Assembly: GCA_005879245.1 (NCBI GenBank)
Contig: VBLA01000054.1
Span: forward strand, 1-8,783
Direction: 5' to 3'
Length of the DNA: 8,783 nt
Origin: Deltaproteobacteria bacterium
Lineage (GTDB): Bacteria > Desulfobacterota > Binatia > DP-6
Below the pieces are notes generated by a model, which worked only from the letters and a program-made list of their open reading frames with translations, did no database searches and was not told the DNA's origin. The translations under genes were made by a program, and so were the position numbers. Position 1 is the first letter of the stretch. Each line of letters starts with the position of its first letter. Positions 6,557 to 8,783 of this stretch are shown here, in pieces.

Positions 6557-6694
6557 ATGAACGACTTCACCGACCTCCTCGAGCACCGCGAGAACGACGT
6601 CTTCACGTTGCCAGTCAACATGATGGTCGTCGACGCGCGCGGTGAAGCGGCCCGGGTCGTGATCCGCGCCGACGGCACTCAGTACCTGCACTGA
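6557..6694 (+). CDS. Small hypothetical ORF (45 aa), possibly a gene fragment
   Basis: The frame starts MNDFTDLLEHREND and ends GTQYLH. Third codon positions are mostly G/C, as in neighbouring real genes, and the residue mix looks protein-like (alternating VFTLPVNMMVVDARG and ARVVIRADG strands). It has no Shine-Dalgarno of its own and would depend on coupling to the 16-codon frame ending 1 nt before it. The two-strand pattern suggests the edge of a beta-sandwich domain, so it may be a remnant of a larger protein whose 5' part is lost. I cannot name the family. Confidence 0.4.
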   Translation: MNDFTDLLEHRENDVFTLPVNMMVVDARGEAARVVIRADGTQYLH

Positions 6695-6791
6695 GGCTCG
6701 ACGCCTCACCCCGAGCCCGGTTCGCGCCGGTGGACCATCGGGGAGAGTGCGGTTGCGCGGCGGCCCGCCCTCGTGCGAGGGAGGCCCCGGC

Positions 6792-7226
6792 ATGGCTACG
6801 AGCGAGGAGGCGATCGCAAGCCTCGTCCACGCGTATGCCGAGCGGATCGACGCGGGCGACCTCGAGGGCGTGGCCGGTCTCTTCGCCGACGCCACCTACC
6901 GCTCGGCCCGCGGCGTCTACGAGGGCGGGGAGGCGGTGCTCGCGCTCCTCCGCCGTCGCGTCATCCTCCACGACGGGACCCCGTTGACCAAGCACGTGAT
7001 CACGAACCTCTCGATCGAGGTCGTGGAGACGGCCGACACGGCGAGCGCGCGCTCCTATTACACGGTCCTCCAGGCGACGCCTGCGCTCGGCCTCCAACCG
7101 ATCGTCGCGGGGCGCTACGAGGATCGCTTCGTGCGGATCCGGGGCACATGGCGGTTCACCGAGCGGTTCGTGCACGTCGATCTCGTCGGCGACCTGAGCC
7201 AGCATGTGCGGGGTGGATTCACGTGA
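6792..7226 (+). CDS. SnoaL/NTF2-like fold protein
   Basis: A 144-residue protein of the SnoaL-like (nuclear transport factor 2) superfamily, probably the SnoaL_4 group. The N-terminal helix pair EEAIASLVHAYAERIDAGDLEGVAGLFADATY is characteristic. It is followed by a strand-rich half with HVITNLSIEV, ARSYYTVLQ, AGRYEDRFVRIRGTWRF and a closing FVHVDL. The group forms cone-shaped barrels used as small enzymes or ligand-binding proteins; the substrate cannot be read from this. I chose ATG 6792 because GAGGGAGG (6777-6784) lies 7 nt upstream; the longer GTG start at 6747 adds only low-complexity residues. No signal peptide, so cytoplasmic. Its stop overlaps the GTG start of the DoxX-like gene, so the two are translated together. 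Confidence 0.88.
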   Translation: MATSEEAIASLVHAYAERIDAGDLEGVAGLFADATYRSARGVYEGGEAVLALLRRRVILHDGTPLTKHVITNLSIEVVETADTASARSYYTVLQATPALGLQPIVAGRYEDRFVRIRGTWRFTERFVHVDLVGDLSQHVRGGFT

Positions 7227-7690
7227 GCCCGGGCGGGCGCGTGCTCCTCTGGATGATGGGGATCTTCTACGTCGCGAACGGCGTGAATCACCTCGTCCAC
7301 CCCGGCTTCTACCTGCCGATGATGCCACCCTACCTGCCATGGCACCTCGGGCTCATCGACCTCTCCGGCCTGGCCGAGATCGCGCTCGGCGTGGGGGTAC
7401 TGGTCCCGGCGACCCGGCGGGTGGCGGCGTGGGGCATCATCCTCCTCCTCGCCGCCATCTTTCCCGCGAACCTCCACATCGCACTCCACAACGTCCCGAT
7501 CGGTGGGCGGGCGCAGGGCTACGGAATCTGGAACTGGGTGCGCCTGCCGTTCCAGGCGGTCTTCATCGCCTGGGCCTGGTGGTACACGCTCAGTCCTCCT
7601 GACGCCCGCCGAGGAGCTGCTGCATCTGGGCATGGAGCTGCTTCATACGGGACCGGATCGTCGCCGCCTTCTGGATCTGCTCGGGGCTGA
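7223..7690 (+). CDS. DoxX-like four-helix membrane protein
   Basis: Integral inner-membrane protein of the DoxX-like superfamily. Starting at GTG 7223, four hydrophobic segments lie at about residues 7-25, 42-61, 67-85 and 104-121. Family features include YVANGVNHLVHPGFYLPMMP (16-35), the small-residue-rich ISGxxEIxxG-type stretch DLSGLAEIALGVGVLVP (46-62), TRRVAAWGIILLL and FPANLHIAL. The GTG overlaps the stop of the SnoaL-like gene by 4 nt (GTGA), indicating translational coupling. After the last helix (WWYTL, to 123) the frame runs on for about 32 Gly/Ala/Ser-rich residues that are antisense to the 3' end of the Spy-like gene. This tail is probably unconstrained sequence. Family members are linked to thiosulfate oxidation or redox-associated membrane complexes; the role here is unknown. 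Confidence 0.87.
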   Translation: MSPGGRVLLWMMGIFYVANGVNHLVHPGFYLPMMPPYLPWHLGLIDLSGLAEIALGVGVLVPATRRVAAWGIILLLAAIFPANLHIALHNVPIGGRAQGYGIWNWVRLPFQAVFIAWAWWYTLSPPDARRGAAASGHGAASYGTGSSPPSGSARG

Positions 7691-8090
7691 GGATGTTCCG
7701 CACCTCGAGGGCGACGGCGAGGCGCTCGTGCATCAGGTCGGTCGTCGCCTGAGACGCTTGCTGAGCGGCTGCGTCGACATCCTGCTGCGAGACAGTGCCT
7801 GCGCCGAGGAGCTCGTCGGCGATCGCCTGCTTGGCCGCCTTCTGGTTCGCCATGAGCGTGTGGAACCGGGGCGCATGCGCGGCGAAGATGTCCTGCACCT
7901 TCTCTTTCTGGTCGGCGCTCAGATCGAGCGCGTCCAGCAGGCGGCCTCCGCCCGGCAAGAGGCCGTGGCCGGGCCCGCCGCCGCAGCCACCGCGGCCGCG
8001 GAAGCCGTACCCGAACGCGGCAGAGCCGCTGGTCAAGACCAACGCGAGCGCGCTGGCCGCGAAGACGTTCTTCACTACGGAGTTCATCAC
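7590..8090 (-). CDS. Spy/CpxP-like periplasmic protein (LTxxQ repeats)
   Basis: A 166-residue exported, mostly helical protein. A signal peptide (NSVVKNVFAASALALVLTSGSAAFG) is followed by a Gly-rich segment with one Cys and one His (CGGGPGHG, 36-43) that could bind metal. Two LTxxQ-type motifs come next: LSADQKEKVQDIF (57-69) and LSPEQIQKAATI (134-145). The first opens the first long helix and the second the last, as in Spy, CpxP and ZraP. Relatives act as periplasmic chaperones or as sensors of envelope or metal stress. The start is GTG 8090 or ATG 8087; GGGAGG (8104-8099) gives spacers of 8 and 11 nt, slightly favouring GTG. It is divergent from an ECF sigma gene, which suggests joint regulation. 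The 3' end overlaps the DoxX-like gene by 101 nt, tail to tail. Confidence 0.88.
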   Translation of the reverse strand: MMNSVVKNVFAASALALVLTSGSAAFGYGFRGRGGCGGGPGHGLLPGGGRLLDALDLSADQKEKVQDIFAAHAPRFHTLMANQKAAKQAIADELLGAGTVSQQDVDAAAQQASQATTDLMHERLAVALEVRNILSPEQIQKAATIRSRMKQLHAQMQQLLGGRQED

Positions 8091-8153
8091 GGGGTTTTCC
8101 TCCCTTTGCTCGTTGCTGGGCCTTCACCCGATTGAACGCACGAGTCCGCCGTC

Positions 8154-8181
8154 CGGTTGACCGCACCCGGTGTGTCAACCG
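8154..8181. promoter_or_regulatory. 8-bp inverted repeat in the divergent Spy/sigma intergenic region, candidate operator
   Basis: CGGTTGAC (8154-8161) and GTCAACCG (8174-8181) are exact inverted copies separated by 12 nt, so their centres are 20 bp apart, about two helical turns. This suits a dimeric regulator. Each arm also contains a -35-like hexamer (TTGACC on plus at 8157-8162, TTGACA on minus at 8178-8173), but neither has a good -10 at 17 nt. I saw no GGAAC-type ECF -35 in the region. It lies about 60 nt from each start codon. Confidence 0.45.
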
Positions 8182-8238
8182 CCACCCAGGATCCCTCGTT
8201 AGGAAGGGTGTGGGCTGGAGGGGGGCCACCTGAGGCTC

Positions 8239-8751
8239 GTGGCCGCACAGAAGTCGTATGACGACCTCGACCATGCGCAACGCCCGCGCGTCGAGCGGCT
8301 CTGCCGGCTGCTGCTCGCGGATCTCGCCGAGGCGCAGGATGTGGCGCAAGAGGTCCTGATGAAGCTCTTCCGCGCCCAGCAGGCCCGCCCCGCGACGAGC
8401 ACCTGGAATCGCTGGGTCGCACGCGTGACGGTGAACGCCTGTCGCGATCGGCGCCGCTCGGCATGGTGGCGACGGTTCCGCAGCGAGGACACCGCGTTCC
8501 ACGAAGACGACCTGGTCGCGCCCGGGGCGGGCCCCGAGGAAGCGGCGCTCGCCGCCGAGGTGCGACGTCGCGTGTGGGCCGCGTTCCGGGAGCTCTCGCG
8601 GCGCCAGCAGGAAGTCTTTGCACTGCGACACGTCGAGGAGCTCTCAACCGCCGAGGTGGCGGAGACCCTGGGCTTGAGCACGGGGAGCGCCAAGCGCCAC
8701 CTCTTCCGGGCCGTGCACCGGCTGCGGCTCGCGCTGCGAGGAGCGCCATGA
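8239..8751 (+). CDS. ECF-type RNA polymerase sigma factor
   Basis: A 170-residue group 4 sigma factor. Region 2 occupies about 14-75, with RLCRLLLADLAEAQDVAQEVLMKLFRA (20-46) matching region 2.1-2.2, and TWNRWVARVTVNACRDRRR (55-73) covering 2.3-2.4 and the promoter -10 contact. After an acidic linker, region 4 lies at about 108-166: FRELSRRQQEVFALRHVEELS, then the helix-turn-helix TAEVAETLGLSTGSAKRHLFRAVHRLR that reads the -35. No region 1 or 3 and no C-terminal extension. The start GTG 8239 is the only usual start codon between the upstream in-frame stop at 8200 and region 2; no ideal Shine-Dalgarno is present. The stop overlaps the ATG of the next gene (ATGA), the usual arrangement with an anti-sigma factor. 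The ECF subgroup and regulon cannot be given from this. Confidence 0.93.
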   Translation: MAAQKSYDDLDHAQRPRVERLCRLLLADLAEAQDVAQEVLMKLFRAQQARPATSTWNRWVARVTVNACRDRRRSAWWRRFRSEDTAFHEDDLVAPGAGPEEAALAAEVRRRVWAAFRELSRRQQEVFALRHVEELSTAEVAETLGLSTGSAKRHLFRAVHRLRLALRGAP

Positions 8752-8783
8752 AGGGTTGTCTCTCAGATCGGAGGCTCTGGGCC
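8748..8783 (+). CDS. Start of the next gene, probable anti-sigma factor (cut by window edge)
   Basis: The ATG at 8748 overlaps the sigma stop by 4 nt (ATGA). Only 12 codons are visible, MKGCLSDRRLWA. A Cys near the N terminus followed by a D-x-x-x-L pattern is how many zinc-finger (HC2-type) anti-sigma factors begin. Position and overlap suggest it, but the diagnostic H-x3-C-x2-C lies outside the window. Confidence 0.5.
   Translation, partial: MKGCLSDRRLWA

Larger units (their letters stand above)
6337..6791. other. Mostly non-coding junction with two very short reading frames
   Basis: This 455-nt stretch separates the thioredoxin remnant from the SnoaL-like gene. No protein family is recognisable in any frame. 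Its base composition over about 6400-6560 is less GC-rich than the flanking genes. It contains a strong AGGAGG (6490-6495) driving a 16-codon frame, followed by a 45-codon frame, both listed separately. I found no tRNA, convincing structured RNA or mobile-element end. Confidence 0.5.

Noticed and set aside
6360..6560. 66-codon plus-strand frame starting with GTG
   Set aside because: No ribosome site, mixed third-position use and no recognisable domain. It overlaps better-supported short frames.
6440..6740. tmRNA-like 5' end (GGGGGCGACCGGTTCGGA at about 6445)
   Set aside because: It resembles a tmRNA start, but I find no complementary 3' acceptor strand, no paired T-arm with CCA, and no tag frame ending in ALAA within a suitable distance.
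6615..7340. Minus-strand frame opposite the SnoaL-like gene
   Set aside because: Antisense shadow rich in Arg, Glu and Asp with no recognisable domain.
7612..7644. Direct repeat GAGCTGCTGCAT / GAGCTGCTTCAT
   Set aside because: It lies in the Spy-like coding region and encodes a repeating QLHAQMQQL-type helix, so it is explained by the protein.
7519..8631. Long minus-strand frame opposite the sigma factor and shifted against the Spy-like gene
   Set aside because: Arg-rich translation with no family motif. The sigma factor on the plus strand and the Spy-like protein in another minus frame are both clearly real.

Overview
The window is compact, GC-rich DNA with strong G/C bias at third codon positions. 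It looks like a piece of chromosome from a Gram-negative bacterium: there is a lipoprotein signal, a DUF4124 exported protein, a Spy/CpxP-type periplasmic protein and an ECF sigma factor. The taxon cannot be fixed from this sequence. A proteobacterial, myxobacterial or Binatota-like lineage would fit. I see no tRNA, rRNA, CRISPR array, insertion sequence or phage gene.

Layout. (a) 1-1989, plus strand: a tRNA-dihydrouridine synthase cut by the left edge, followed 6 nt later by an RluA-type pseudouridine synthase. This is an RNA-modification pair. (b) 2061-3155, plus strand: a small unassigned protein (paralog A) and a hemolysin III/PAQR-type membrane protein. (c) 3219-5858, minus strand, listed in transcription order: DUF4124 exported protein, DUF6607 lipoprotein, a second copy of the unassigned domain (paralog B), and a 65-residue zinc-ribbon protein whose start lies inside the 3' end of paralog B. 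(d) 5859-6791: mostly non-coding. It holds the C-terminal half of a thioredoxin on the minus strand, and on the plus strand a 16-codon reading frame followed 1 nt later by a 45-codon one. This looks like an eroded or rearranged junction. (e) 6792-7690, plus strand: a SnoaL/NTF2-fold protein translationally coupled (GTGA overlap) to a DoxX-like four-helix membrane protein. (f) 7590-8783: a Spy/CpxP-like periplasmic protein on the minus strand, divergent from an ECF sigma factor whose stop overlaps (ATGA) the start of a further gene, probably its anti-sigma factor. An 8-bp inverted repeat sits in the shared intergenic region.

The two parts most worth following up are the Spy-like / ECF sigma / putative anti-sigma cluster, which is arranged like an envelope or metal stress-sensing module, and the unassigned domain family present twice in inverted orientation, one copy overlapping a zinc-ribbon gene. 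Most other genes belong to recognisable families. I did not find a clearly new multi-gene defence or metabolic system.
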